A DNA stretch of 64,000 nt from Pseudoalteromonas xiamenensis (GCF_030994125.1 NZ_CP099917.1:992001-1056000), one strand, 5' to 3'. Positions 54,665-64,000 are shown, counted from the stretch's first letter. Notes: generated by a model not told the origin, from the letters alone. Translations and numbers: made by a program.

Positions 54665-55702
54665 ATGAAGTTACTGTATTGGCTTGATGACTGGCTAACC
54701 CTTTCCACGAATGAACAACAAGCACAGTTACCTTTCACCGGTGACGATTTACTCGATGATGTTTTTGTCAAATACCACTTCGTTGACCTCAACAAACCGC
54801 TTCTCTTTACCTTCTCTCCCGCAGGTACAAATTATCAAGAACATGACTTTCATGCGGATTTTTCGCCATGGGGTTATCGCTTGGCCAAGAAGCAAGGGGT
54901 AAATATTATTGCCTTTCAGCATTTGGGACGAAGTAATTGGTTTCGAAGCCGCAATTTAATCTTCTTCTTGGAACAACTCGCGACACTGCTTGAGCCATTT
55001 AATCGACGACTTGGTTATGGACTAAGCCGCGGAGGATTCGGTATTGGTGCATTTGCAAACTTACTACAACTCGATACCGTGTTACTTTTTCATCCTGTCA
55101 GCACAAAAAATAAAGCTAAAGCGCATTGGGATACTCGTTCTAGTACTGACATTGCACAGCAATTTGACTGGGAAGGTGATTATCACGACCTAGATTTAGG
55201 GAAAGCGCAAGGATACATTATTTATGATCCAACAAACCCAATAGACAGAGGGCACGCGAAACGTTACACCGGATTGACGCATTTAAGGGTGTTTGGAATG
55301 GGTCATGGCACGCATGCAACGTACATGAACAAATTTGGTTTTTACAAACAAATCGCTGTCGATTTTATGCGTTCAGAACACATCGATATTGCTCAATTTA
55401 GACAGCAAACCAAAACGTTACGTTTCAAAGAAGACTATTACAAACGCCTCAACAAGGCGAATGCAAAATCTCTGCATCGACTCGAATTGCTCAGTAAAGC
55501 GCACAACATCTTACTTGAAGAAAAAGTTGAACACGTACAAGAGCACCAAGCGCAGATCGACATTCAACCTTTGATTGATATCGCCATAAAACATCAAGAA
55601 GAACATCCACAGGATGCGATTCAACTCCTTGAAGTGGCACAACAGCTCGTCCCTGATGATCCACTCATTGCACATACATTAAAACAGTTGGATAAAGATT
55701 GA
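54665..55702 (+). CDS. Alpha/beta-hydrolase-like protein of unknown function
   Basis: 345 residues. A strand and nucleophile-elbow-like turn (RRLGYGLSRGGFGIGAFANL) suggests an alpha/beta-hydrolase fold with Ser in GLSRGG, and a possible histidine in GMGHGTHATYMN. N-terminal half has the sequence LLFTFSPAGTNYQEHDFHAD. The last ~90 residues are helical, charged and TPR-like. No signal peptide. Relatives are seen with surface-polysaccharide genes, but none are here, so substrate is not assigned. TGGAGGATG: ribosome site very close to ATG. Confidence 0.65.
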   Translation: MKLLYWLDDWLTLSTNEQQAQLPFTGDDLLDDVFVKYHFVDLNKPLLFTFSPAGTNYQEHDFHADFSPWGYRLAKKQGVNIIAFQHLGRSNWFRSRNLIFFLEQLATLLEPFNRRLGYGLSRGGFGIGAFANLLQLDTVLLFHPVSTKNKAKAHWDTRSSTDIAQQFDWEGDYHDLDLGKAQGYIIYDPTNPIDRGHAKRYTGLTHLRVFGMGHGTHATYMNKFGFYKQIAVDFMRSEHIDIAQFRQQTKTLRFKEDYYKRLNKANAKSLHRLELLSKAHNILLEEKVEHVQEHQAQIDIQPLIDIAIKHQEEHPQDAIQLLEVAQQLVPDDPLIAHTLKQLDKD

Positions 55703-55803
55703 AAACACAGCTCTAAATGCGGATTCGCAATGCGGGTAGTATTTCTCCAGTCGTTTCAATATGTATTAATTTATGATGATACAATAGGCGCTCACTCTAA
55801 CTT

Positions 55804-55829
55804 AAAAGGCAACCATTTGGTTGCCTTTT
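55804..55829. terminator. Bidirectional terminator
   Basis: AAAAGGCAACC-ATTT-GGTTGCCTTTT, perfect 11-bp stem with A/T tracts between convergent genes. Confidence 0.85.
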
Positions 55830-55838
55830 ACATTTTGA

Positions 55839-57185
55839 TTAGTGAACTTTTTCCAGAGTAGCTTTACCACCACCGAGTCCATTACCACCATAAAAATCTA
55901 ACATAAGATATAATCTTCCGCCTTCAGCTTTTACCGCGATACGGCTTGAAGCGTCATTTTCTTTACGGATAATCTGATATGGAGCAGCAGTCCAGTTAAA
56001 AATTGTAAATTCAGATAGAACAGGTTCATATCCATCTCGCAGGCCTGAAACCGTCAATCTGTATGTGGAATTGGAACCGATTCTGAATGATTCTGGTAAC
56101 GCAACCCAAGATTTGTTTGCCGGTAAAGAAACATCTGCGGTTAGCTTAGATGGTGTATCTTGAAATGTTGAATTTTCGTCAAGGCTAGGTTGGCCGCCAA
56201 TTGCTACGATGTTGCCTTCAACATTACTGTTTTTCAAAATTACTGAATTCTGCCACCAATCTTGACCCGTCATTCCACTCACTTTAATCATTTGCGCATT
56301 TTCAGCATCAATGACAGCGATGTTACGATTTGAGCTGCTTCCACCTTGAACAAAAACGCTGTTGATATCAAGAGAGCGTGAATTTCGAACTTTGAATACT
56401 GTTTTGACACCTTCGGCATAGAAATTACTTATTGAGTTGTTCCATGTAGAATCTGTCGATTTAGGACCGAATATCTCAACACCAACATTGGAGCCTTGAA
56501 CAGTCGAATTTACGATGTTTGTGCCCATCGCAGCTAATTTCATACCGATATCAGCATTTTGAACATAGACATTATCAATGACGTTTACGTTATTAAACCA
56601 ACCATTTGGTTCCGTATTCCAATAAGCAGGATTTTCTCCATTACTGTGAAACTCAATACCTACGTTAACATCATAAATGAAAAGATCTTGGAATCGGTCC
56701 CAAATCATCCATTTACCATAGATACCTTTATCAAATCCTATGATATCCAGTTTCTTAAAGTTCGAACGATAGCTCGCAAACTCAATTTCAATCGCTTTAC
56801 CTTGGCGACTGCTTGATGATTGTCTAAATGTTAAATTTTCAACTTCAATACCATGTGCCACTTTTAAAATTGAGTTAGAACTATTCGTTTCTAAGATAGA
56901 AATATCTTTTTGCTCACCATATATTTTAACTTTGGCATTATGCGGGCCATATGCTTTTGCAACATCTACAGCTTGAAATACGTTGAAAGTACCGGATGGA
57001 ATATAGACACTTTTCTTATTTGCTATTGCATAATTAATTGCGTTTTGAATCGCTTGGCTATCATCTCTTCCATCATTAGCGACCGCGCCAAATCGGCTAT
57101 CTGTAATTGATACGAAATCATTTGCAAACGCAGAGAATGGTGTAGATAGGATTAAAGAAGTTAATAGGGCTAGTTTTGTTTTCAT
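55839..57185 (-). CDS. Secreted parallel beta-helix protein (pectate-lyase-3/GH28-related)
   Basis: 448 residues. Signal peptide (LALLTSLILSTPFSAFA), then the family opening FGAVANDGRDDSQAIQNAIN and SVYIPSGTF, followed by repeated strands typical of a right-handed beta-helix. The C-terminal ~90 residues form a beta-sandwich-like domain. Relatives act as polysaccharide lyases or phage-like tailspikes; the substrate is unknown. No operon partner. Confidence 0.82.
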   Translation of the reverse strand: MKTKLALLTSLILSTPFSAFANDFVSITDSRFGAVANDGRDDSQAIQNAINYAIANKKSVYIPSGTFNVFQAVDVAKAYGPHNAKVKIYGEQKDISILETNSSNSILKVAHGIEVENLTFRQSSSSRQGKAIEIEFASYRSNFKKLDIIGFDKGIYGKWMIWDRFQDLFIYDVNVGIEFHSNGENPAYWNTEPNGWFNNVNVIDNVYVQNADIGMKLAAMGTNIVNSTVQGSNVGVEIFGPKSTDSTWNNSISNFYAEGVKTVFKVRNSRSLDINSVFVQGGSSSNRNIAVIDAENAQMIKVSGMTGQDWWQNSVILKNSNVEGNIVAIGGQPSLDENSTFQDTPSKLTADVSLPANKSWVALPESFRIGSNSTYRLTVSGLRDGYEPVLSEFTIFNWTAAPYQIIRKENDASSRIAVKAEGGRLYLMLDFYGGNGLGGGKATLEKVH

Positions 57186-57522
57186 ATAATTTCCTTATAT
57201 TAGAACCTATTATCCTATTATTCAACAATCAAGAACTCAACAAAATAACGCGCTTCATTAACAATAGTTTACGGTGCTAACAGTATTAACATTTAACCAG
57301 ACTTTAATACTAAAAATCACGACAAAAATACTTTAAAAGTGTTTCCTTTTAATGCCCCTGATGACACATTTTGAAATAGTTTATCGCTTTAGCTTCCTAA
57401 GCTTTAGCGTTATGCTAGTGTTAGCTTGTGCCAGGTTATAATGACCTGAATATCTCTACTGTGTCGAAACGCAGAGTCTTCAAAGTGTTCAGCTCTTTAT
57501 AACTTTTAAAAAGGGCACAATC
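57186..57522. other. Divergent promoter region, no gene
   Basis: 337 bp, AT-rich. A TATAAT at 57437-57442 is a reasonable -10 for the NADH dehydrogenase gene; no clear -35 is visible. AAAGGG before ATG 57523 is the ribosome site. Confidence 0.45.
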
Positions 57523-58839
57523 ATGATCAACACGCATCCTAATATTGTCATCATCGGCGGTGGTGCTGGCGGCTTAGAACTCGCCACGAAATTAGGACAT
57601 AAATTAGGAAAGTCCCAACGAGCAACCATAACACTTATTGATAAAAACCGTACGCACATTTGGAAACCGCTACTTCACGAAGTTGCGACAGGCTCTCTCG
57701 ACACCAGTCTTGATGGGGTATCCTATTCAGCCCATGCGGCAAAACATGGCTTTCAATTTATTTTGGGTGAATTTAATGCACTCAACTCAGAATCTCAAAC
57801 CATTACTTTAAAACAACTTCTCGATGAAAATGGTCAGTTACTCATACCCGAGCGGCATATTCGATACGATGAATTAGTGATAGCGGTGGGTAGTGTCAGC
57901 AACGATTTTAATACCCCTGGTGTGAGCCAATATTGCTACTTCCTAGATTCACAAACCCAAGCCGAACGCTTTCAACACGCCCTTCTTGACCGATTTACCC
58001 GAGTTCACCAAATGGCCAGCGAAGAGCCTGAATCGTCGAACCATTTGTCCATTGCCATAGTCGGCGGCGGAGCTACGGGGGTAGAACTGAGTGCCGAGCT
58101 TATTCACGTTTCTCAGTTACTGAAACATTATGGGATGAGTGAGTTCAAAAGTACCAAACTGAGCATTAGGCTGATTGAAGCAGGCCCAAGTATTTTACCT
58201 CTGTTACCAAAACGGATCAGTGATGCAGCACGCAAGGAACTAAAAAACCTCGGTGTGACTGTGCTTGAAGGCACGCAAGTGAGTGAAGCAACCAAAACAG
58301 GATTCATCACTAAACAAGGCGAAACAATCGGTGCCGATTTAATGATTTGGGCGGCTGGCGTTAAAGTTGCTGACTTTATTAAAAATATGGATTGTTTCGA
58401 ATTCACTCGCAACAACCAAATTCTCGTCGATGAATATCTCCAAGCTAAAGGAACTGCACACATTTACGTATTGGGTGACGCAAGCGCTTGCCAACAACCA
58501 GATGGTAGTTTTGTACCACCAAGAGCACAAGCTGCACATCAAATGGCAAGTAACCTTGCAGCTAATCTTGTCGCAAAACTGAATGGAAAATCGCTCACGC
58601 CTTTTCAATACCAAGATCATGGCTCATTAGTGAACTTAGCCCGATATAGCGCTGTGGGTAGCCTAATGGGTAATCTCACTGGAAACTCGATGTACGTCGA
58701 GGGAAAACTCGCACGACTGATGTACGTTTCACTTTATCGTATGCATCAAAGCGCAATTCACGGGCCAGTAAAGACTATCGGTTTGTGGCTATGTGAAAAG
58801 TTGATGAGAAGTGTCAGACCGAAAATGAAACTGCATTAA
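57523..58839 (+). CDS. ndh: Type II NADH:quinone oxidoreductase
   Basis: 438 residues. FAD-binding GxGxxG (IVIIGGGAGGLELATKLG), the NADH-binding Rossmann motif (SIAIVGGGATGVELSAELIH) and the C-terminal FAD motif (IYVLGDASACQQPDG) are all present, as is the amphipathic C-terminal membrane anchor region (KLARLMYVSLYRMHQSAIHG). Non-proton-pumping respiratory enzyme at the inner membrane that passes electrons from NADH to quinone. Terminator follows. Confidence 0.94.
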   Translation: MINTHPNIVIIGGGAGGLELATKLGHKLGKSQRATITLIDKNRTHIWKPLLHEVATGSLDTSLDGVSYSAHAAKHGFQFILGEFNALNSESQTITLKQLLDENGQLLIPERHIRYDELVIAVGSVSNDFNTPGVSQYCYFLDSQTQAERFQHALLDRFTRVHQMASEEPESSNHLSIAIVGGGATGVELSAELIHVSQLLKHYGMSEFKSTKLSIRLIEAGPSILPLLPKRISDAARKELKNLGVTVLEGTQVSEATKTGFITKQGETIGADLMIWAAGVKVADFIKNMDCFEFTRNNQILVDEYLQAKGTAHIYVLGDASACQQPDGSFVPPRAQAAHQMASNLAANLVAKLNGKSLTPFQYQDHGSLVNLARYSAVGSLMGNLTGNSMYVEGKLARLMYVSLYRMHQSAIHGPVKTIGLWLCEKLMRSVRPKMKLH

Positions 58840-58848
58840 GTCACAATT

Positions 58849-58878
58849 TGCGAGTTCACCTTGAATAGTGAACTCGCA
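58849..58878. terminator. Bidirectional terminator
   Basis: TGCGAGTTCAC / GTGAACTCGCA with an 8-nt loop, between convergent ndh and the lipoprotein hydrolase. Confidence 0.75.
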
Positions 58879-58884
58879 CATAGT

Positions 58885-60438
58885 TTATTGAACCAGAGGT
58901 TGTTTACCATTAAAGCCTAAGTCTTGAATATACTTAATAGCTTGTTGCTCAAAGTTAAAAAACACCTCTGTGTTGGCTTGACCAATCCAGCTTACTATTC
59001 GAATGTTTAGCGGTTCGACATTCATCGCACTTGAGCCCCAAAATCCATTATGTCCAACAACCGAATAAGTTGGGAACACTTCTTTTTCAAGTGCTAGGCC
59101 ATAGTAACTTTTATGACCTTCATCTTCTGACACATCAATCCAGTGACTTTGAAGTACCTGGTTGAGCACAGGATCTGTAATAAAGGTTTTTTCTTTCAAC
59201 GCTTTAAAGAAACGATTTAGATCATCCAAAGTAGACACAATCCCTCCACCAGCCCAGATAAATGACGTATTTACCCTCAACTCGAGTATATTGTGATTAC
59301 CCGACAATATAGGCGCTATCCATGACTCAACCGGAATATAGAAATAATGATCAACAGGGCCATCTCCCACTTTCGCTTCATGTAAATCCATGTAAGTCAT
59401 AGACATATTGAGTGGGACAAACACCATCTCATGCAACAGTTGTTCAAAAGGCTTATTGAGGTACTTTGAAATAGCCCATGCAAGCAGATCAATATTAGTA
59501 TTGGTGTAGCTGTAAACCTCTCCCGGTTTATGAGTTCGATTCCTTGTCACACCGCGCTCAAGGAATTCTTTAATGATCAAATCGGCATGCCAGATATCAG
59601 GTACATTCATGTCTTCACCGGATAGCGCTTCTAGCATTGCCCTACTGTCAGGTGAATCAGGTTCACTGAGATAGGAAATAAAGTCATCTAGTCCAGATGT
59701 TTGATCTAGAAGCTGCCTTACCGTTAACTTACCACCGTATTTTTGTTGTCCATCATCATAAAAGTCATCCACAACAAATCCGCTTGGCATATCGTCATTG
59801 GTGATTAATTCCGCCAGTGTGGTATCTAATGATAGTCGCCCCTGCTCTATCAATTTGAAAACAACCGCTGCTGACAGGGTTTTGGAAATACTGGCAATCC
59901 GGAATTGCTGCTCGCTTGTCATTGGGATACCTGTCCCGTGATGCGTCTCACCTAAAGCGCCGCGCCAAACAACATTGGGGATATTAAAATCAATCAAAGC
60001 GGACATATTTATCGTCCTTGCATTTGCCGACTCAAAATTTTGTTTTAGCAGTTCGTCTAGCTTTGGAAATATCACCTGTTCCACACTTTGGGCGTTAACG
60101 GTAAAAGTTGCTTCGTCTTTCGTTTTGAATTTGTCTTCTGCTGTTATTTTAAAGGTATAGGTACCAGGAATGTTTGGCAGATCTACTTCGATACGCTGAT
60201 CCTGTTTACCTTCAACATGTAAAATGGCCGAAGTAGGCCCACTCACTTGCTGCCAACGGATCTCGGTAAGGTTATTATCTTTGTCCTTTACCGACGCTGT
60301 AAGCACAGCTTGACTGGTGACAATCTGTGTAAGCTCAGGTTGGGCTACTTCTATGTTCGGTTTTTGGTTTCCGGAAAAACAACCAGATAACAACGATGCA
60401 GATATACCGAGTGCAACTAAATGAACAGATGTTTTCAT
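58885..60438 (-). CDS. Lipoprotein serine hydrolase, beta-lactamase fold
   Basis: 517 residues. Lipoprotein signal with lipobox LLSGC, a PKD/Ig-like domain (~30-120), then the class C-type hydrolase. Motifs: SxxK in ASISKTLSAA, YxN in YSYTNTN, and HxG in VVGHNGFWG. Likely anchored in the outer membrane. Activity could be esterase or D-Ala-D-Ala-peptidase; not a predicted resistance enzyme. Similar fold to the hydrolase at 668 but not a close copy. Confidence 0.88.
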   Translation of the reverse strand: MKTSVHLVALGISASLLSGCFSGNQKPNIEVAQPELTQIVTSQAVLTASVKDKDNNLTEIRWQQVSGPTSAILHVEGKQDQRIEVDLPNIPGTYTFKITAEDKFKTKDEATFTVNAQSVEQVIFPKLDELLKQNFESANARTINMSALIDFNIPNVVWRGALGETHHGTGIPMTSEQQFRIASISKTLSAAVVFKLIEQGRLSLDTTLAELITNDDMPSGFVVDDFYDDGQQKYGGKLTVRQLLDQTSGLDDFISYLSEPDSPDSRAMLEALSGEDMNVPDIWHADLIIKEFLERGVTRNRTHKPGEVYSYTNTNIDLLAWAISKYLNKPFEQLLHEMVFVPLNMSMTYMDLHEAKVGDGPVDHYFYIPVESWIAPILSGNHNILELRVNTSFIWAGGGIVSTLDDLNRFFKALKEKTFITDPVLNQVLQSHWIDVSEDEGHKSYYGLALEKEVFPTYSVVGHNGFWGSSAMNVEPLNIRIVSWIGQANTEVFFNFEQQAIKYIQDLGFNGKQPLVQ

Positions 60439-60976
60439 TTGAATTCCTTTTGTATTGAATTTAAAGCAGCATACTTGCGCTAAAAGTAACTCACTGTGAG
60501 GAATCGTACCTTTATTGATATTTTTTGTAATTTTATGTAATTAAGTGCAACGATGGCAAAACAGAAATACGGTAGGTATATGAACTACTCTCCAGCTAAA
60601 ACCAACCCAAACTAAACTTATTCATTCTGATTCGTAGACAATTTAGCGGTTTCAAATAGGGGTATACCTTTAAGGTACTTACTAAAAAACGCTAAAACAA
60701 CAAACACTAATGCATTAATTGGAATTATTTTGCATTTTTAATCCACAAGTTGACAACAAGAAGAATTATAAAACTAAAATCACCCAAATATTTTTTAAAT
60801 ATAACCTTGCAGAAGTCAGATTCACCGTTATTATTAACTCGAATTTTACATATAGATAACCAAAATTTATCTCGTATTGTTCAAACACATAAATGTAGTT
60901 GTATATCCGTTTTGCTAAGACCCAAGGAGTAGCGGGTATTGGTAAAACCACGTGAAATTACCTTTAAGGAAAAACT
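60439..60976. other. Divergent intergenic region, no gene
   Basis: 538 bp. Contains the perfect palindrome TACCTTTAAGGTA at 60665-60677, a possible operator. Open frames here are short and lack ribosome sites. Confidence 0.5.
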
Positions 60977-61504
60977 ATGGCAATTCAACGCATTGAAGTT
61001 GTAGTCGATTGTGAAAGCATTGAAAACGGTGCTGCAGCATATACTGCTGTTAATATGTTTGCGTCACCGGACATTATAGTAAGCAATTCACAAGGCTCTT
61101 ATGAATTAAGTGTACGTGTAGAAAATGACGATGTACTTAGATGGTCAGCATTTCCAAAAGTCGTGCAGCCAGAGGGCAGTACTGAAAACTACGCGGTGAT
61201 CATTTCGGCGGAACACGACTGGAATAACAATACCCTGCTAAAAGATTGGACTGCATTTCAAGGTGACATGGACGTCTACGTGTACGAGAGTGATGCCATC
61301 AGCATGAACGACGACGGTGAAGTGCCTGTAAAACGCGTTACAGGTTACCAACCTTACGTTCAAGCAACGGCTCGCCTGCCTGGCCGCCCAAATCCTGGCA
61401 CATCACAAATTGAAGCTTATACCTTTTGGGTAAAAGTATACAAAGGCTCACAGTTGATAAAAGAAATTAACTGGGATCCATATGTAACCGTAGTTCAACC
61501 ATAA
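60977..61504 (+). CDS. AidA/PixA-type inclusion-body family protein
   Basis: 175 residues. The family pattern is visible: an N-terminal beta-strand (IQRIEVVVDCESI), an internal LRWSAFPKV, and the closing YTFWVKVYKGSQLIKEINWD PYVTVVQP-like region. PixA and AidA relatives form cytoplasmic inclusion bodies or act in cell-surface/virulence traits in Xenorhabdus and Burkholderia; the biochemical role is unknown. AAGGA ribosome site. Monocistronic, terminator follows. Confidence 0.8.
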   Translation: MAIQRIEVVVDCESIENGAAAYTAVNMFASPDIIVSNSQGSYELSVRVENDDVLRWSAFPKVVQPEGSTENYAVIISAEHDWNNNTLLKDWTAFQGDMDVYVYESDAISMNDDGEVPVKRVTGYQPYVQATARLPGRPNPGTSQIEAYTFWVKVYKGSQLIKEINWDPYVTVVQP

Positions 61505-61517
61505 TTTCTGGTTGACC

Positions 61518-61556
61518 GTTAAAGCCAATTTTAAACATTGGCTTTAACTAGGCTAA
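61518..61556 (+). terminator. Terminator after the PixA-like gene
   Basis: GTTAAAGCCAAT / ATTGGCTTTAAC, perfect 12-bp stem at 61518-61548, 7-nt loop. Confidence 0.75.
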
Positions 61557-61576
61557 TTTTTTTAACCTGTCGAAGA

Positions 61577-62029
61577 CTAATCCTTGTTTATCAAAAGAAT
61601 GCCAAAAATCAACAAGCTTGCGCCTACCAACTTTGTTGTAGAGAGCAGCTTTTGAGGCGAATCAAACAAACCAAAGTGACTGATCACCATCGCCATCACC
61701 AGTTGACCTGTTAACGCATAGCTCATTAAATTGCCTACACCCATTTTGGGAATGAGCCAATACATGCTGCCAACACCAATTACACTCAAACAGCAAGATA
61801 GCCACAGATACCAAGGAATTGCACTTGTTTGGAGCTGCTCAAATTGAGCACTGAGAGATTTAAACTGAGTGACTACTAGCACAAACCCAATGAGTAGAAA
61901 GCTCGTTAAAAATGCGTAGCTTGTAGCAAGCCATGCATTATTGAAATGTTGTCCAAGCCGCGCATTCATTGCCGCTTGCAAAGCAATACAACTCCCCGCA
62001 AATAACGCGATAGGCCAAAGAAACGTCAT
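61577..62029 (-). CDS. DMT-family membrane transporter, YdcZ/DUF606-like
   Basis: 150 residues with about five transmembrane helices, the half-size DMT type: IALFAGSCIALQAAMNARLG at the N-terminus and LLSTTKLVGASLLIFGILLI at the end. Substrate unknown. It lies 86 nt downstream of the frameshifted Crp/Fnr gene in the same direction, a pairing seen in related bacteria. Confidence 0.85.
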   Translation of the reverse strand: MTFLWPIALFAGSCIALQAAMNARLGQHFNNAWLATSYAFLTSFLLIGFVLVVTQFKSLSAQFEQLQTSAIPWYLWLSCCLSVIGVGSMYWLIPKMGVGNLMSYALTGQLVMAMVISHFGLFDSPQKLLSTTKLVGASLLIFGILLINKD

Positions 62030-62115
62030 AACAGACTCCCAGTAGAATACGAGTAAGTGACGAGTCTAGCGCCTAAGCAACCGACAGTGCATTTACATAT
62101 GTTGAAACAACGGAC

Positions 62116-62701
62116 TTATTTTAATTCTTTACGGACACGACTAAGCTGAGTGGGTGTAATCCCCAAGTAACTCGCAATGTGGTATTGCGTTAACCGCGAA
62201 ATTATTGGCTTATGGGTATTCAAAAATGCGAGATAACGCTGCTTGGCGTCAAACTGTAAATATTCAATCTCCTTTTGCTCTTTTTCCAACAACCAGTGTG
62301 TTTCGAGGTAATTGATCTGATAGATCATCAAGTCGGGTTTGGTAAGTAATGCGGATCGAAACAGCTTAAAATCAATTTCAACGAGTACACAGTCTTCGAG
62401 TGCCTCGATTGCAAGCAAAGTTGGCGCAGCTTGCAAAAGCGCAGACATACAACCAGGGAAATCGACCTTCAGCAAAGAAGTTTTTATTAAATTCATTTCC
62501 TCGCTCATCCACGACATAACTTCGCATCAACCCTTGGTGAATAAAAGCAAAACTCGTTGGTATCTCTCCGATCCGGTATAATAATTGACCTTTCTTTAGA
62601 TGTTTCACCTTGCACGCATCCAAGTAAAGTCCAAGCGACTCTTTACTTAATGCACTGTAGCGATGAACAACTTGGGTTAGATGAGCGATTGCTTCGAGCA
62701 A
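62116..62701 (-). pseudogene. Crp/Fnr-family regulator, frameshifted
   Basis: The 5' part (62378-62701) encodes a cyclic-nucleotide-binding-like beta-barrel (KKGQLLYRIGEIPTSFAFIH ... FNKNFFAEGRFP) and the 3' part the rest with HTH (HIASYLGITPTQLSRVRKEL). They are in different frames. Removing one base near GGG 62456-62458 joins GRFP to GCMSALLQ, the normal continuation. Either a real mutation or a base-call error in the short homopolymer. No cysteine cluster as in Fnr. Confidence 0.78.
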
Positions 62702-63034
62702 ATGAGGTTCGTCCAGTGTGTGTTTAAAAAACTATAACAGGCAGACTAGTGGCATTCAATTAACTGACCCCAGATAACGCCAAAAGCGCTCACAAATGAG
62801 CATGATAAAAACATAATTCAACTTAGCATTGCCACCTAGGACCTGCGCGACAGTTTGCGTTAGTTCAAAGGCTCAATTTGATATGAATATCCGATACCGA
62901 TCCTACCTATTTCGTTTCGACATTTAGCGTGTCCAAACCACTTTGGTTGAATATTCCAAATACCAACGCATTGAAATTCAGCGATCCCTGTGTGCCTTCA
63001 TCAGCCAAAACAAACTTCGAATGAAAGTTTCTTA
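62702..63034. other. Intergenic region, nothing supported
   Basis: 333 bp between minus-strand genes. No long open frame, no strong hairpin. Confidence 0.5.
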
Positions 63035-64000
63035 TTAGAGATTGCTGTTCTCTTTTGAAGCATTCCCTTCGGCAATCGACTGGTTACCACTTGTATAAAA
63101 CGTTAGTGTACCAAGACGCTCTTGAAAATATCGAGTTTGATTAAACTCGTGGATTTTCATCACTTGATTGAAATGAAACGTTGACTCTACACTGGCTACA
63201 TTGTTCACAGCCCACTGTTCAAGTGCATCGGACTTAGAAAATTGCTCTGGCATCTCGTCTTTATCCGCAAGTAACTTACTCCAAAGTTCTTTTTGTATTT
63301 GAGCTGGAGAGCCTTCCATTTCCTTCAAGGCATCATTTATCCAACCTACTCCAAATTCATTATACGCTTTGAGCACGTTCTTATAGAGGCTACGGCGGTC
63401 GGATTCAGACGCGATATCGTCTTGCTGAGCAACATAGTCACCTGACTCGGTTTGGTAATATTGTCGATGCGCTTGATAATTCATTTGTTCACCGAGGTAC
63501 GCAAATAAATCCTGTTCCGCGTCTTTATCAACGTCATTAAACATAGCCAACATGTCATCAATCTGATGTGTCTTGATAAGACTTGCCATATCAACCATTC
63601 CCCTCGTCTGTTCAAACGAGCTTTGAGAAAGATGTGTATTGAATTGTACGGTTTGCTCGTCAGACATTTTACCTGTGATTAAAAGCTCGGCGTAGCGCTT
63701 GGACAACTCCGTGTCTGCGTTCGCCGCTAAATAACCAGCCTTAAAATCCATGCCATCTTCACTTGCAGTGAACAATGTATTTTCTAATCCTCGTTCATCT
63801 AGCCCAACTGGCGGAGGATTCTTCTTATATGATTGGCCATTTTCAAGGAGCGACTTCATCGCGCCAATTGAAGAGCTTAAGGCGTCTGCAGAGAGATCAT
63901 TGAGTGCGGGAATAAGCCGTTCCGCTAATTTGCTACTTTTATTTTGCAAAAAATCATACTGCGACACTTCCACCATAAACTCCGCAAGCTGACCAAGCTC
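63035..64000 (-). CDS. Unknown protein, truncated by the window edge
   Basis: The frame stays open to the end of the window (codons for ELGQLAEF precede the ATG at 63976), so the true start probably lies outside; the first internal Met gives 313 residues. Cytoplasmic, hydrophilic, helical, rich in Q, D and E (DMLAMFNDVDKDAEQDLFAY; SESDRRSLYKNVLKAYNEFG), no signal peptide visible in this part and no recognised family. Confidence 0.6.
   Translation of the reverse strand, partial: ELGQLAEFMVEVSQYDFLQNKSSKLAERLIPALNDLSADALSSSIGAMKSLLENGQSYKKNPPPVGLDERGLENTLFTASEDGMDFKAGYLAANADTELSKRYAELLITGKMSDEQTVQFNTHLSQSSFEQTRGMVDMASLIKTHQIDDMLAMFNDVDKDAEQDLFAYLGEQMNYQAHRQYYQTESGDYVAQQDDIASESDRRSLYKNVLKAYNEFGVGWINDALKEMEGSPAQIQKELWSKLLADKDEMPEQFSKSDALEQWAVNNVASVESTFHFNQVMKIHEFNQTRYFQERLGTLTFYTSGNQSIAEGNASKENSNL

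Noticed and set aside
1..64000. tRNA or rRNA genes
   Set aside because: No cloverleaf-like or rRNA-like stretches were recognised while reading either strand; short RNAs could still be missed.

Overview
The window reads as a chromosomal segment of a marine gammaproteobacterium, most likely Pseudoalteromonas or a close relative. This is inferred from gene content (secreted multi-domain GH18 chitinase with CBM5/12 modules, TonB-dependent siderophore receptor with a PepSY partner, hutHU with a long-form urocanase, PixA/AidA-type protein, many secreted proteins of unknown role) and moderately low GC. No rRNA, tRNA or CRISPR array was seen.

Layout. 0-7 kb: a frameshifted AraC regulator, a serine hydrolase, a cold-shock protein, two small ferredoxin-like-fold proteins, an Rrf2 regulator divergent from a methyltransferase, and a periplasmic-binding-protein/chemoreceptor pair. 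7.6-11 kb: a siderophore receptor behind a Fur-box-like palindrome, then a PepSY membrane protein behind an intrinsic terminator. 11.2-14.2 kb: an unusual cassette of paralogous HTH and multi-pass membrane proteins. Two are fused HTH-membrane proteins and one set is split into HTH and membrane genes, with a 56-residue double-glycine peptide gene between the halves.

14.4-31.5 kb: a 17.1-kb segment bounded by two related IS5-like elements in the same orientation. It interrupts a secreted NTF2/SnoaL-like gene; excising it with one copy of the flanking AAAT rejoins the two halves in frame. The segment carries a truncated IS, a 198-bp MITE-like element, hipBA behind operators on a 32-bp lattice, an Xre-type antitoxin remnant with an in-frame stop, a 33-bp tandem repeat, HTH genes, a tyrosine recombinase lacking its catalytic C-terminus, and a 3094-residue SpvB/RHS polymorphic toxin. 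The toxin has a GIY-YIG/URI-like C-terminal tip and an adjacent candidate immunity gene.

31.9-64 kb is mostly ordinary chromosome: LysR regulator, flippase, a persulfide dioxygenase/TauE/rhodanese operon with a candidate operator, an unknown secreted protein, LysR plus esterase, chitinase, MFS transporter, secreted beta-rich protein, gluzincin-like peptidase, hutH-hutU with a divergent LysR gene, an orphan peptide precursor with a leader-like N-terminus, DUF2306-type membrane protein, beta-helix protein, type II NADH dehydrogenase, lipoprotein serine hydrolase, PixA-like protein, YdcZ-type transporter behind a frameshifted Crp/Fnr gene, and a partial unknown gene at the edge. Convergent genes are commonly separated by strong hairpin terminators.

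The most interesting parts are the IS-bounded toxin island and the HTH-membrane/peptide cassette beside it. All calls rest on reading the sequence and on family knowledge; no database search was run.
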